From contig NZ_JAUSNR010000019.1 of the NCBI RefSeq assembly GCF_030656345.1, positions 62,001-126,000 of the forward strand: a DNA stretch of 64,000 nt. The letters are read 5' to 3'. The notes under the pieces were generated by a model. It worked only from the letters and a program-made list of their open reading frames with translations. It searched no databases and was not told where the DNA came from. This DNA comes from Pseudotabrizicola sp. GTDB lineage: Bacteria > Pseudomonadota > Alphaproteobacteria > Rhodobacterales > Rhodobacteraceae. Positions 8,631 to 17,951 of the stretch are shown piece by piece. Made by a program: the position numbers and the translations under genes. Position 1 is the first letter of the stretch. Each line of letters opens with the position of its first letter.

Positions 8631-9536
8631 TCACAGGTTGAACACCCGGCTGGGGTGCAGTTCTCCGGCCTTGTAGACGCCCACGGCCACGGCGCGGCCC
8701 TGGTGGCTGGCCCAGGCCTCGTCGCCCCACTCGGCGGAAGAGGCCAGCACCATCCCCGGATTGCCGTTGCGCAGCCGCGCGGCACCCTCTGGGGTGGCGG
8801 GCAATTCTGGCAGGTCGGTCAGGCCCAGCTCCAGCGGGCGCAGCAGGGTGTCGATCTCGTCTGTGCGGGCCAGACGCTCGATATCGGCCATCGTTGCTGC
8901 CCCTGCCGCGTCAAACGGGCCGGACCAGACCCGGCGCAGGGTGGCGACGTGGCCGAGGCACCCCAGTTCCCGCCCCAGATCGCGCGCAATCGACCTGACA
9001 TAGCCGCCCTTGCCGCAGATCATTTCCAGATCGACATGATCCGCATCGGGACGGGCCAGCACGGTCAGTTTTTCCACCCACAGCGGGCGGGCCACCAGAT
9101 CCATCTCTATCCCCTCGCGCGCCAGATCATAGGCCCGTTCGCCATCGACCTTCACCGCTGACACCTGCGGCGGCACCTGCAGGATATCGCCGCGGAAGGC
9201 GGCCAGTGCCGCTTCGATGTCCCCATCCGATGGCCGCACCTCACGGGTTTCCAGCACGCTGCCAGAGGCATCATCGCTGCTGGTGGCGGCGCCGAACACC
9301 ACGCGGAAGTGATAGCATTTCAGCCCGTCGGTCACGTAAGGCACGGTCTTTGTCGCCTCACCCAGTGCGATGGCCAGAACGCCGGTAGCATCCGGGTCCA
9401 GCGTGCCGGCGTGGCCGGCCTTTTGCGCCTGAAACGCCCATTTCACCTTGTTGACCACGGTGGTCGACCCGACGCCCGCCGGTTTGTCGATGATGACCCA
9501 GCCGGAAACGGCGCGGCCTTTTTTCACACGGCCCAT
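8631..9536 (-). CDS. truB: tRNA pseudouridine(55) synthase
   Basis: The 301-residue product has the TruB catalytic loop [12 protein letters not shown] with the catalytic aspartate at residue 47, followed by [10 protein letters not shown] and [12 protein letters not shown], and a C-terminal PUA-like segment. It converts U55 of the T-loop to pseudouridine in most tRNAs. The gene starts 3 bp after the stop of the DUF2233 gene and is the last member of the rbfA-DUF2233-truB operon, an arrangement in line with ribosome and tRNA maturation. Confidence 0.96.
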   Translation of the reverse strand: MGRVKKGRAVSGWVIIDKPAGVGSTTVVNKVKWAFQAQKAGHAGTLDPDATGVLAIALGEATKTVPYVTDGLKCYHFRVVFGAATSSDDASGSVLETREVRPSDGDIEAALAAFRGDILQVPPQVSAVKVDGERAYDLAREGIEMDLVARPLWVEKLTVLARPDADHVDLEMICGKGGYVRSIARDLGRELGCLGHVATLRRVWSGPFDAAGAATMADIERLARTDEIDTLLRPLELGLTDLPELPATPEGAARLRNGNPGMVLASSAEWGDEAWASHQGRAVAVGVYKAGELHPSRVFNL

Positions 9537-9539
9537 GGC

Positions 9540-10265
9540 TCAGTTCCTGTTGATGACGGTGCCGACGATCGGCCCCATGGCAAAGCCAAAATCATTGCGC
9601 CGGATGGCAGGCGCATAAAGCCGCGAGATCTTGCCGTCGAAATACAGCGCATCGGGCAGGCCAAGCGCGTCGCGGAAAAACCGGGCAAAGCGGTGAAAGT
9701 TCACCCGGTCGTCCGAGATGACAAACACCGCGCGGGTGCCATCGACGCTGACGCCCACACCGTTGCGGATAAAGGTGCTGTCGCTGTCGGGAATCAGGCG
9801 GGGGTGCAACTGGCCACCGATCACCAGCATCGGGCCGGATTGGGTGGCATAGCTGCAGGCGGGCGGGTTGGCGGCAAAGGCGCGGCTTTCCACCAGCCGG
9901 AACCCGTCACCGATGCAGAATACGCCATTGGGCAGCAGGCCGAAGTTTCCCGGCCCCTCTGCGGTGACGATGGCCGATTGCTCGCGTCCCCCGTCGATGA
10001 ACAGCCCGACCGGCGCACGGTCCGGATGGTACATCCCGGCATTCATCGCAAATCCCAGCGTCTTGCCCTCGGCCGCCAGCGCGCTGTTCACCGCAGAAAA
10101 ACTGCCCAACCGGCCCGAGGGGCCGGTGTGGAACAGGCGCAGGTCTTCGCCAGCGCTGACCTCGCATGTGGTGAAGGCGCTGCCTTCAAAGCTGACCGTA
10201 GCGCAGGACGTGGCCCCGACCACCTGCGGCAGCAGAAGCGCAAAAAGAGCGGCGAGACGCCACAT
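9540..10265 (-). CDS. Phosphodiester glycosidase family (DUF2233) exported protein
   Basis: The 241-residue product begins with a signal peptide (MWRLAALFALLLPQVVG, cleavage near GATSC). The mature part shows the DUF2233 / NAGPA-like core: FAMNAGMYHPDRAPVGLFIDG, the central LPNGVFCIG, SGPMLVIGG, and DALYFDGKISRLY. Homologues include the human enzyme that removes N-acetylglucosamine from mannose-6-phosphate diesters; bacterial substrates are mostly unknown, with cell-surface glycans suspected. The ATG at 10265 lies 4 bp after the rbfA stop, so it is translated with the rbfA-truB operon, an odd place for an exported hydrolase. Confidence 0.85.
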   Translation of the reverse strand: MWRLAALFALLLPQVVGATSCATVSFEGSAFTTCEVSAGEDLRLFHTGPSGRLGSFSAVNSALAAEGKTLGFAMNAGMYHPDRAPVGLFIDGGREQSAIVTAEGPGNFGLLPNGVFCIGDGFRLVESRAFAANPPACSYATQSGPMLVIGGQLHPRLIPDSDSTFIRNGVGVSVDGTRAVFVISDDRVNFHRFARFFRDALGLPDALYFDGKISRLYAPAIRRNDFGFAMGPIVGTVINRN

Positions 10266-10269
10266 CCGC

Positions 10270-10725
10270 TCAGGCGTCCTTGTCGCGGGGCGCGCCGCCC
10301 TCTGGGCCCGTGTCGTCATCTTCATCCGGCGCCGACAGGTCTTTGACCACCTTCGGGTCAGAGAACAGGCGGCGGGTTTCATCCAGACGGTCAAAGGTCT
10401 CATCGGGGCGGAAGCGCAGGTCGGGCGCGTATTTCAGCGTCAGCTGTGACGCGACGCGGTGGCGCAGTTCGGCCTTGTTGCGGGCCAGCGCCGCGATGGC
10501 ATCCTGCACCGGAACCGATCCCATCAGCGGCATGACATAGACCGTGGCGACCTTGAGGTCGGTCGAGCACGACACCTCACCCACGGTAATCGACATGCGG
10601 TTCAGGTCGGGATCATGGATCTCGGCCCGGTTGAGCACATCTGCCAGCGTGCGGCGGATCAGTTCGCCGACGCGCAGCTGGCGTTGATTGGGGCCATCGC
10701 CCTGAGAATTGCGTTTGTTCGACAT
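10270..10725 (-). CDS. rbfA: 30S ribosome-binding factor
   Basis: A 151-residue KH-like protein with the RbfA core [33 protein letters not shown] and TVYVMPL. RbfA helps mature the 5-prime end of 16S rRNA and is needed for growth in the cold. The C-terminal tail is acidic and specific to alphaproteobacteria. The start MSNKRNSQG at 10725 is used; an in-frame ATG at 10734 (MARMSNK) is equally possible because neither has a clear ribosome-binding site. It is divergent from dapB, about 100 bp apart. Confidence 0.92.
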   Translation of the reverse strand: MSNKRNSQGDGPNQRQLRVGELIRRTLADVLNRAEIHDPDLNRMSITVGEVSCSTDLKVATVYVMPLMGSVPVQDAIAALARNKAELRHRVASQLTLKYAPDLRFRPDETFDRLDETRRLFSDPKVVKDLSAPDEDDDTGPEGGAPRDKDA

Positions 10726-10833
10726 GCGCGCCATGTAAGCTGTTTTTGTGCGCCCCGCAACGGCGGGCTTTTGCCGCGTGCGGCTTCGCGCTACACCGCG
10801 CGGGCGGAACAGGCGGCCAGAAGGGAAATGACC

Positions 10834-11643
10834 ATGCAGACTATGCCGGGGTTGGTGGTGACAGGGGCGTCGGGCCGGATGGGCCAGATGCTGATCCGCA
10901 CGATTGCGGCCTCGGACAAGGCGCGGCTGGTCGGCTGTCTGGAACGGCAGGGGCACCCTTGGGTCGGGCGTGATGTGGGCGAGTGCATGGGCGGGGCGGC
11001 ATTGGGGGTTCCGGTGACCGATGACCCGCTGGAGGCGTTTGTGCAGGCGCAAGGCGTGATCGACTTTACCGCTCCGGCGGCGACAGTGGAGTTTGCAGCC
11101 CTCGCCGCGCAGGCGCGGGCGGTGCATGTGATCGGCACCACCGGGCTGGAACCGGCGCATATTGCGGCGATTGACGCGGCGGCGCGGCATGCGGTGATTG
11201 TGCGGGCGGGCAACATGAGCCTTGGGGTCAACCTGCTGGTGCGGCTGACGCAAAAGGTGGCGCAGGCGCTGGATGCGGACTGGGATGTCGAGGTGGTAGA
11301 AGCGCATCACCGGATGAAGGTGGATGCGCCATCGGGCACCGCGCTGATGCTGGGGCAGGCCGCCGCGCAGGGGCGCGGGGTGACGCTGGATGCGGCGATG
11401 GTGTCGGGGCGCGACGGGATCACCGGCGCGCGCGAACGGGGGACGATCGGGTTTTCCGCGATTCGCGGCGGCGATGTGGTGGGTGAGCATGACGTGATCT
11501 TTGCCGCCGATGGCGAGCGGATCGTGCTGCGCCACCTGGCCACCGACCGCGCGATTTTCGCACGTGGTGCCTTGCGGGCGGCGCTGTGGGGGCAGGACCA
11601 GAAGCCCGGTCACTATGATATGATGGATGTGCTGGGGATATAA
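10834..11643 (+). CDS. dapB: 4-hydroxy-tetrahydrodipicolinate reductase
   Basis: The 269-residue protein catalyses the NAD(P)H-dependent reduction step of the diaminopimelate/lysine pathway. It shows the nucleotide-binding [10 protein letters not shown], the GTTGL loop, the catalytic [16 protein letters not shown] segment with its HH pair and lysine, and [13 protein letters not shown] near the C-terminus. ATG 10834 lies 7 nt after AAGGGA; ATG 10828 is in frame but almost touches it. dapF later in the window belongs to the same pathway. A small secreted protein follows on the same strand. Confidence 0.96.
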   Translation: MQTMPGLVVTGASGRMGQMLIRTIAASDKARLVGCLERQGHPWVGRDVGECMGGAALGVPVTDDPLEAFVQAQGVIDFTAPAATVEFAALAAQARAVHVIGTTGLEPAHIAAIDAAARHAVIVRAGNMSLGVNLLVRLTQKVAQALDADWDVEVVEAHHRMKVDAPSGTALMLGQAAAQGRGVTLDAAMVSGRDGITGARERGTIGFSAIRGGDVVGEHDVIFAADGERIVLRHLATDRAIFARGALRAALWGQDQKPGHYDMMDVLGI

Positions 11644-11711
11644 TTCATCCGTTGTGAACCAAAGCCTGCGAGCCTTCGTATAACGTTCATTCTGAACATC
11701 GGGGGCCGGAA

Positions 11712-12074
11712 ATGCGTGGTTTGCTGTTGGCGATGCTGGTACTGGTTCTGCCCGGTCTGGCGCAGGCCAATGCGTTTGAGCCGGTTCGCGACAAGGCCGT
11801 GTTCCTGTCGCTGGTAAAGAACAAGGATCTGCGGATCGGGCTTTATAACCTGACCCTGAAGGTCACGCCGGACGGCAGAATCAATGGCACTGCGCTTGGC
11901 TGGGCCATCAGCGGCAGCTGGCGTTGGGAAGACGGGTATTTCTGCCGCGACATGGACTGGAGCGGCTATGCCATCCCGTTCAACTGTCAATTGGTCGAGG
12001 CGCGGAATGGCCAGGACCTTCGCTTTACGGTGGACCGGGGGGCGGGGAAGTCGGCGTCTTTCCGGCTGCGGTAA
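11712..12074 (+). CDS. Small secreted protein of unknown function (120 aa)
   Basis: The N-terminus MRGLLLAMLVLVLPGLAQA is a clear signal peptide with likely cleavage after AQA. The mature domain of about 100 residues contains two cysteines (in YFCRDM and FNCQLV) that could form a disulfide, and alternating strands suggesting a small beta-barrel (lipocalin- or avidin-like in pattern: TLKVTPDGRINGTALGWAIS, then SGSWRWEDGYFC). I do not recognise the family. It follows dapB by 68 bp on the same strand and may share its transcript. There is no link to lysine synthesis in its sequence. Confidence 0.75.
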   Translation: MRGLLLAMLVLVLPGLAQANAFEPVRDKAVFLSLVKNKDLRIGLYNLTLKVTPDGRINGTALGWAISGSWRWEDGYFCRDMDWSGYAIPFNCQLVEARNGQDLRFTVDRGAGKSASFRLR

Positions 12075-12084
12075 ACGCTGCCGC

Positions 12085-12267
12085 TCAGAAGTCGATGGCG
12101 ATGCCCTTTTTCTCCCAGTCGCCATAGCGTACGGGTTCGGGCCCGGTTCTGCCGCCAAGCTCTGTCGGCAGCGTCAGCGCTTTGGCGTTGCGCCTGCGCT
12201 CTTCCGCCTCGGCCAGGGCGCGTTGCGCGGCGGGGGGAAGGTCGGGGGTATGGGCTGTATCAGTCAT
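12085..12267 (-). CDS. DUF1674 protein, succinate dehydrogenase assembly factor 4-like
   Basis: This 60-residue protein ends in the diagnostic DUF1674 motif GPEPVRYGDWEKKGIAIDF, preceded by an alanine/glutamate-rich helix (ALAEAEERRRNAKA). Eukaryotic Sdh8/SDHAF4 belongs to the same family and binds flavinylated SDHA before complex II assembly. A matching role in the bacterium is inference from family. The start at 12267 (MTDTAHTPD) is the first ATG that gives family length. It is divergent from rsmB, 72 bp apart. Confidence 0.85.
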   Translation of the reverse strand: MTDTAHTPDLPPAAQRALAEAEERRRNAKALTLPTELGGRTGPEPVRYGDWEKKGIAIDF

Positions 12268-12339
12268 GGCGGCTTTCCTGTCTGTGGTTCTTGATATACG
12301 GCCTTTGGCCAGCGAGACAAGAAGCAGGGACGTCGCAGG

Positions 12340-13581
12340 ATGAAAGCCGGAACAGACAGCGTGACCGCACGCAGTGCCGCCGTGGGTGTGCTCAACGCGG
12401 TTCTGGGCGATGGGCAGATGCTGTCGCAGGTGCTGCTGCCCGACGGGCTGTCGGGGCCGGACCGGGCCCGGGCGGAACGGCTGGCGGCGCAGGTGCTGCG
12501 CCAGCTGGACCGGATTGACCGGGTGCTGCGGCCACTCCTGCGCAAGGTGCCACCTTTGGCGGTGCTGAACATCCTGCGGCTGGCGGTGTGGGAACGCGCC
12601 GACGGTGCTGCGGCGCACGGCGTAGTAAATGAGGCAGTGGCGCTGGCACGGCGCGGCAAGCGCACCACGCATCTGTCGGGTCTGGTGAATGCCGTGCTGC
12701 GGGCGCTGCCCGAGCCGGTCGATCTGGCCACCCTGCCCGCACCGCAGATGCCGCGCTGGATCCGGCAGCCGATGGTGCATGCCTATGGCCGTGACGCGGT
12801 CGCCGCGATTGAAGCAGTGCAAGCGCAGGTGCCCCCGGTGGATGTAACGCCGAAGGCGGGGGCTGTCGCGTTGCCTGAAGGGGAGGTGTTGCCATCGGGC
12901 AGCATCCGGCTGGCGGCACCGGGGCAGATCACGCAACTGCCGGGTTATGACAGCGGCGACTGGTGGGTGCAGGACGCCGCCGCCGCCATTGCAGTGCGGC
13001 TGATGGGCGTACAACAGGGCGAGGCGGTGCTGGATGTCTGCGCCGCGCCGGGTGGCAAGACCCTGCAGCTGGCGGATGGCGGGGCGGTGGTGACATGTCT
13101 CGATATCTCGGCCCCGCGCATGGCGCGGGTGGCGGAAAATCTGGCCCGCACCGGGCTGAGCGCCGATCTGGTGGTGGCCGATGCGCTGCACTGGCAGCCA
13201 GAGCAGCGGTTTGACGCGATCTTGCTGGATGCACCCTGTTCGGCAACCGGAACCCTGCGGCGGCACCCGGACCTGCCGTTCATCAAGGACGGTTCAGAGG
13301 TTGAGGGGCTGGTGGCCCTGCAGGCAGCCCTGCTGGACCGGGCGCTTGGCTGGCTGAAACCCGGCGGGCGGCTGGTTTATTGCACCTGCTCGCTGTTGCC
13401 GGCAGAGGGCGAGGACCAACTGGCGGCTGCACTGCTGCGGCATCCGGGCCTTGCGGTGGTGCCACCTGCCCTGCCATGGCTGCCCGCCGAATGGGTCACG
13501 CCGCAGGGCGGCGTCCGGCTGCGCCCGGATTACTGGGGCGGAATGGACGGGTTTTTCATGGCGACGCTTGTCACCGCCTGA
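12340..13581 (+). CDS. rsmB: 16S rRNA (cytosine-5)-methyltransferase, RsmB-like
   Basis: The 413-residue product combines an N-terminal NusB-like RNA-binding domain (about 1-130, SAAVGVLNAVL) with a C-terminal SAM-dependent m5C methyltransferase. The latter shows motif I DVCAAPGGKTLQLA, motif II LDISAPRMARV, motif IV LLDAPCSATGTLRRHPD and motif VI VYCTCSLLPAEGE; the two motif cysteines (PCS and TCS) are the release base and catalytic nucleophile of this class. RsmB methylates C967 of 16S rRNA in E. coli. Alphaproteobacterial members of this family are not all shown to hit the same base. Confidence 0.9.
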   Translation: MKAGTDSVTARSAAVGVLNAVLGDGQMLSQVLLPDGLSGPDRARAERLAAQVLRQLDRIDRVLRPLLRKVPPLAVLNILRLAVWERADGAAAHGVVNEAVALARRGKRTTHLSGLVNAVLRALPEPVDLATLPAPQMPRWIRQPMVHAYGRDAVAAIEAVQAQVPPVDVTPKAGAVALPEGEVLPSGSIRLAAPGQITQLPGYDSGDWWVQDAAAAIAVRLMGVQQGEAVLDVCAAPGGKTLQLADGGAVVTCLDISAPRMARVAENLARTGLSADLVVADALHWQPEQRFDAILLDAPCSATGTLRRHPDLPFIKDGSEVEGLVALQAALLDRALGWLKPGGRLVYCTCSLLPAEGEDQLAAALLRHPGLAVVPPALPWLPAEWVTPQGGVRLRPDYWGGMDGFFMATLVTA

Positions 13582-13617
13582 GGTTTGCCGCGTACTTATC
13601 GCTTTCTGACGGTTGTT

Positions 13618-13647
13618 TTCACTGCGCGGCCCGGGCCGCGCAGTGAA
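13618..13647. terminator. Bidirectional terminator, 30-bp perfect palindrome
   Basis: Bases 13618-13647 are a perfect 15+15 inverted repeat (centre CCCGGG) flanked by TTTT on the left and AAAA on the right. It lies between the convergent rsmB and short-chain dehydrogenase genes. Confidence 0.85.
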
Positions 13648-13672
13648 GAAAATCAACAGGCTGGAAAAGTTA

Positions 13673-14410
13673 CTACTTGCCAGCGAATATCCGGTAATAC
13701 GCCCAGTCGGGCAGGAACTGCGACAGGCGGAACACCCACGAAAACATCAGCGGAAAGCTTTTCTTGAACGCGTCGCTGTTCATATGCTCAAACATCTCAC
13801 GCGCGGCCTCTTCCGGTTCCATCAGGAAGGGCATCGAAAAATCGTTCTTGTCGGTCAACCGGGTGCGGATGAAGCCGGGATTGGCGACCTGCACATCAAT
13901 GCCAGAGTCGCGCAGATCGGCATAGAGACATTCCGCCAGCGACATCACCCCCGCCTTGGACGCCGTATAGCCGATGGACCCGGGCAGCCCGCGAAAGCCC
14001 GACAGCGACCCGGTGATCACCACATGCCCTGACCCGCGCACCACCATGGCGGGCAGCACCGCACCAATCACGCGGGCGCAGCCAGTAAAGTTCACGTCGC
14101 ACATCGCCTCAACCTCATCGGCCTTCCAGTCCTGCGCTTTGGTCGGCCAGTAGACGCCCGCCAGATAGACCACGCCATCGACCGGGCCGATCTGATCGGC
14201 GGCGGCCTGAACCGATGCGCGGTCAGACACATCGCAGGCCACCGCGCTGCCCTTGCCCGCAAGGGTGGCGACGGCGGCGTTCAGCCGGTCTTCGGACCGG
14301 GCGGACAGGATCACCTCGGCCCCGGCGCGGGAGAGCATTTGCGCAAGGGCCAGACCCAGCCCTTCGGAGGCACCCACAAGCCAGTAGCGTTTTCCTGTCC
14401 AGTCTCTCAT
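13673..14410 (-). CDS. Short-chain dehydrogenase/reductase of the RpoE locus
   Basis: A 245-residue classical SDR with the NAD(P)-binding GASEGLGLALA motif, the NNAG-like YLAGVYW, the catalytic serine in ITGSLSG and the YTASK active-site tyrosine and lysine. Substrate is not evident. The start at 14410 follows AAGGAG with normal spacing, which decides against an in-frame ATG 18 nt upstream that contains that very site. It is the last gene of the minus-strand cluster headed by the flavin amine oxidase, 135 bp after the transporter. In Rhodobacter sphaeroides the corresponding gene belongs to the RpoE (singlet oxygen) regulon; the same is inferred here. Confidence 0.85.
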   Translation of the reverse strand: MRDWTGKRYWLVGASEGLGLALAQMLSRAGAEVILSARSEDRLNAAVATLAGKGSAVACDVSDRASVQAAADQIGPVDGVVYLAGVYWPTKAQDWKADEVEAMCDVNFTGCARVIGAVLPAMVVRGSGHVVITGSLSGFRGLPGSIGYTASKAGVMSLAECLYADLRDSGIDVQVANPGFIRTRLTDKNDFSMPFLMEPEEAAREMFEHMNSDAFKKSFPLMFSWVFRLSQFLPDWAYYRIFAGK

Positions 14411-14545
14411 CTTCCGTCTCTCCTTCATCCGGCCCGCGCTGGTGCGTGGGTGTCAACGGGGGGCGGTTGGTGATGGTTCCGTTTGTGGCCTGATACACCG
14501 GACCCGCCGCATCAGGTTCGGCGCGTGCTGCCCTTGGGTCAAGCC

Positions 14546-15793
14546 CTATGCGCGGGGTTCATCGGTTTCGGTCATGGCAAGCAGCGTGATGGCAAGCAGT
14601 TTCAGCGCGCAGGGCAGCGCTGCGTAGAGCAGCGACAGGGCGAAAAGCGCAGGTTCGGTGTTATTGGTGCCGGGGGTGAACTCCGCGGCCTGAAGTGCGG
14701 GCAGCAGTGTGGCCGCAGCAAGGGCGAGCGAGAGCTTCGACATAAAGGACCACAACCCGAAAGCAGCGCCCTCGCCCTTGCCCAGCGTTGCAAGGCGGCG
14801 GGCAAACAGGGCAGGCAGCAGGGTCAGGTCGGCTCCCAGCGCGGCACCAGAGGCGGCGCAGATCAGGGCGAAGGGGACCACGTCACCTTCGCGAAGGGTG
14901 ACGGCCCAGAGGAAAGCGGCGATGGCGAGGGCCATGGCGGCCAGCAGGCTGCGCTTTGCGCCGAAACGGGCGGCGGCGCGGCTCCACACCGGGGCGGAGG
15001 CGGCGGCGGAGAGGAAGAACAGCAGCAAAAGCGGGCCTTCCAGCCCCGGGGCGTTCAGGCGGCTTTCGACGAAGAACAGGAACAGGGTGGAGGTGACGGC
15101 GACCGGGGCGGCGTTCAGCAGCGCGATCAGCAGCAAGCGCCGGGCGAGCGTATCCGCAAGGATGGGGCGGAACAGCGACAGGTCTGCGGTGGGGCGGTCA
15201 TTGGCTTGCGCCGCTGCGCTGCCCCATTCGCCGCGCATGGCCAGCGTGGCCATCAGGGCGAGCACGGCGAAGCCAAGGGCAAAGCCGGTGAAGGGATGCG
15301 CGGTCACGCTGGCAAGCCCGACCGGCGCAACGGCGGCGGCGGATACGCCAAGCAGCGAGCCGGTTTCGCGCCAGCCTGCCAGCCGGAAATGGCCTTTGGG
15401 GCCGAGTTGGGCGGCCTTCTGCACGCCCTGGGCGTAGAACACGATGGTAAGGAAGGAAAACCCGCTGAACAGCAGGATCAGCGTCAGGGCGAACCATGCC
15501 AACGGCGCGATGGGGGGCGCGACCGCGAACAACCCGGTCATGGCAAGCGCCATGACCATGGCGGCCACCCAGACCAGCGTCGCGCGGTATCTGCGCCCGG
15601 CTTCGGCCAGCCAGCCCAGCAACGGGTCTTGCACCACATCGATCAGCCGCAGCGCGGCAAGGGTAAGCCCAAGGGCGGTCAGGCTGGTGCCGTAGCTGTC
15701 GACGTAGAACTTCGGCGCATGGATATAAATCGGCAGGCCAGCCGCCGCGATCATCGCCGCGAACAGCGACCAGGGCCAGAGGGCAGGCGTCAT
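14546..15793 (-). CDS. GPH-family (glycoside-pentoside-hexuronide type) MFS transporter
   Basis: The 415-residue protein has about 12 transmembrane helices and the GPH-type signature RLIDVVQDPLLGWLAEAGRRYRATL in the loop after helix 2. The ATG at 15793 overlaps the stop of the DUF1365 gene (ATGA), so translation is coupled. GPH carriers usually move sugars with cations, but members in this conserved RpoE-linked cluster sit with lipid-modifying enzymes and their substrate is not known. The longer upstream open frame is the shadow of the preceding gene. Confidence 0.88.
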   Translation of the reverse strand: MTPALWPWSLFAAMIAAAGLPIYIHAPKFYVDSYGTSLTALGLTLAALRLIDVVQDPLLGWLAEAGRRYRATLVWVAAMVMALAMTGLFAVAPPIAPLAWFALTLILLFSGFSFLTIVFYAQGVQKAAQLGPKGHFRLAGWRETGSLLGVSAAAVAPVGLASVTAHPFTGFALGFAVLALMATLAMRGEWGSAAAQANDRPTADLSLFRPILADTLARRLLLIALLNAAPVAVTSTLFLFFVESRLNAPGLEGPLLLLFFLSAAASAPVWSRAAARFGAKRSLLAAMALAIAAFLWAVTLREGDVVPFALICAASGAALGADLTLLPALFARRLATLGKGEGAAFGLWSFMSKLSLALAAATLLPALQAAEFTPGTNNTEPALFALSLLYAALPCALKLLAITLLAMTETDEPRA

Positions 15794-16542
15794 CTGGTGA
15801 CGTCTTCGGCGGGGGGCTTTGGGTGACTGCGGAACTTGGCACCCTTGATGGCCAGCTTCAGCGCCTGCCAATGGATCAGCGCCAACACCCGACGCGACCC
15901 GAAGGGGCGGCGCAGGCAGGCGCGCAGGATGGCAGCGTTGGTCAGCGGCACGCGCGGCCCGGTCAGGTTGGTGAACAATCCGCCGCCGGGGGTGGTGTAG
16001 TCAATCCAGATGCCGATACGGTCATTGGTGATGTCGAAACGGAAGTCATACCCGCCTTCAATGGGTTGAAAGGGCGAGACGTAGAAGATCTTGCGCGCGG
16101 CCAGCGTGTCGGTCCGGGTGATCGGGCCGTGGTTGTCGTGATGGGCCAGATAGGAATGCCGGTCACCATAGGTATTCGACACCTCGGCAATCACCACCCG
16201 CAGGTCGCCCGCCGCGTCATAGCACAGCCAGAACGACACCGGGTTGAACACATGGCCCAGCACGCGCGGCTGCGCCATCAGGATAATGCGGGCGGGCGCG
16301 GGCAGGCTATGCGACGCCAGCACCTCGCGCACCCAGACAGGCCCCCTGCCCTGCCCCGGCGCGCCGCCGTGATCGGCGTCCCACAGCGCGGTCAGGTTGC
16401 GGCGGTTGCGGCCAAAAAGCGCCGGACCGCGCACCGCAGCCTCGGCATCAAGGGCGACATAATCCACGGTATAGCGAAAACTGTTGCGGACCGCGCCTTT
16501 GCGGCCATGGAAGGTTTCGCCATGGATCAGGTCAACCGTCAT
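15790..16542 (-). CDS. DUF1365 family protein (lipid-modification locus)
   Basis: A 250-residue protein with the DUF1365 signatures GRKGAVRNSFRYTVDYVALD, HVFNPVSFWLCYD and VSPFQPIEGGYDF. DUF1365 proteins are nearly always next to a flavin amine oxidase and often to cyclopropane-fatty-acid-synthase-like methyltransferases, and are annotated as putative cyclopropane fatty acid synthesis proteins; the biochemical role is unproven. It is coupled at both ends: its ATG at 16540-16542 overlaps the amine oxidase stop and its own stop overlaps the transporter start. Within the RpoE-controlled cluster it probably acts on membrane lipids under photo-oxidative stress. Confidence 0.9.
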   Translation of the reverse strand: MTVDLIHGETFHGRKGAVRNSFRYTVDYVALDAEAAVRGPALFGRNRRNLTALWDADHGGAPGQGRGPVWVREVLASHSLPAPARIILMAQPRVLGHVFNPVSFWLCYDAAGDLRVVIAEVSNTYGDRHSYLAHHDNHGPITRTDTLAARKIFYVSPFQPIEGGYDFRFDITNDRIGIWIDYTTPGGGLFTNLTGPRVPLTNAAILRACLRRPFGSRRVLALIHWQALKLAIKGAKFRSHPKPPAEDVTR

Positions 16543-17830
16543 GCGGCAATGCCAGATGCACTGCGCAGGCCCATGGCGCTGACCACATCGACCGCGCTGG
16601 CGATGCCATCCTCATGGAAGCCGTTCTTCATCCAGGCCCCGCAGAACCACGTGTTGTCGGTGCCGTTCATCATGCGGATGGCCCCCTGTGCTGACAAGGC
16701 TGCTGCATCATAGACCGGATGGCGAAAAATGGTGCTGTCATAGATCAGCTCATCACGGATGGAGCGGTTGCTGTTGAGCGTGACAAAATGCGGATCATCC
16801 CGCGGAATCGGTTGCAGGCTGTTCATCCAATAGGTCAGGTCGATCCGGTCGCCGGGGCCGCCCTTGGGCTCCACATAGGACCAGCTGGACCATGTCTTGC
16901 GCAGCTTTGGCATCAGGCTTTCATCGCAATGCAGCACCGCCTCATTCGGCTGATAGCGCACGGCCCCCAGCGTGGCGCGTTCGGCGGCCGTGGCGTCTGA
17001 CAGCAGCGACAGCGCGTCGTCGGAATGGGTGGCGAAGATGACGTCGTCAAACACCTCCCACTCCGCGCCCTGCGCGCGGAGGTGGACCATGCCGTCCTGC
17101 CGCCGCACACCGGCAATGCCCGCGCCAAGGCGCAGATCCACACCCTGCCGCAGCAGCGCGGCCTGCAGGCGCTGCACGTACTGGACCGACCCGCCCTGCA
17201 CGGTGAACCACTGGTGCTGGCCTTCGGTATGCAGCAAGCGGTGGTTGTCGAAGAACCGGATCATTGCATCGGCGGGAAAGTCGAGGATACCCTTGGTGGG
17301 GGTAGACCAATCGCGCCGGAAAACGGCGTGATGTAATAGTCGCGGAAATAGTCGCCAGTGCCAAGCGCCGCCAGCAGATCGCGGATCACCATGCCGGGTT
17401 TTGCCACTGCGACCGCGTGTTTGTTGAAGCGCAGGATATCGCGGATCATGCCCAGAAACTTAGGGTTCAGCAGGTTGCGGCGCTGCGCGAAAAGGGTATC
17501 CAGACTGGCCAGCGCATATTCGATGCGGCCGCCGTCGATGCTGGCCCCAAAGCTCATCTGGCTTTTGGCGACCGGCACGTCCAGTTTGTCGAACAACGCC
17601 ACCAGATGCGGATAGTTCACGTTGTTGAACACGATAAATCCGGTATCCACCGGCTGATCGCCATGCTTTCCGGCCATGACGGTGCGGGCGTGGCCGCCCA
17701 GTCGCGGCGCGGCCTCAAACAACACCACCTGATTGTGGTCGTCCAGCATATGGGCCGCAGACATGCCAGCGATGCCGCCCCCGATCACTGCAATACGGCG
17801 GGGGGCAGAGGCGATGGTCTCAAACGGCAT
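16539..17830 (-). pseudogene. Flavin amine oxidase / FAD-dependent oxidoreductase, broken by a one-base frameshift
   Basis: Two adjacent frames together encode one protein of about 430 residues. The first (start 17830, MPFETIASAPRR) has the FAD-binding IAVIGGGIAGMSAAHML and GGHARTV, and reads off-frame after YYITPFSGAI. The second resumes with FPADAMIRFFDNH and runs through VIFATHSDDAL to NTWFCGAWMKNG. Adding one T to the minus-strand ATTGG (at about 17309-17311) restores AIWSTPTKGILDF, the expected family sequence. In Rhodobacter sphaeroides the homologue is an RpoE target involved in modifying unsaturated fatty acids. The rest of both halves is intact, so this is either a recent mutation or a sequencing error. 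Its stop overlaps the DUF1365 start. Confidence 0.85.
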
Positions 17831-17856
17831 GAACTGGCTTTCATTGGGCTTATCAC

Positions 17857-17886
17857 GCTTATACGCACAGAACCGCCGATGGATCA
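17857..17886 (-). promoter_or_regulatory. RpoE-type promoter for the amine oxidase operon
   Basis: On the minus strand TGATCC (17881-17886) is followed after 19 nt by TAAGC (17857-17861), about 27 bp before the amine oxidase start. This resembles the TGATCC...TAAG promoters described for Rhodobacter RpoE. Matching by eye only. Confidence 0.6.
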
Positions 17887-17951
17887 CCTGCTGCGTTGTC
17901 GCAACGGAACATGGTTGAAAATCAAGGCGTGAAAGACAGATGTCCGCAATG

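Noticed and set aside
14483..15826. 447-codon open frame opposite the GPH transporter
   Set aside because: Very Gly/Gln-rich translation antisense to a clear 12-helix transporter.
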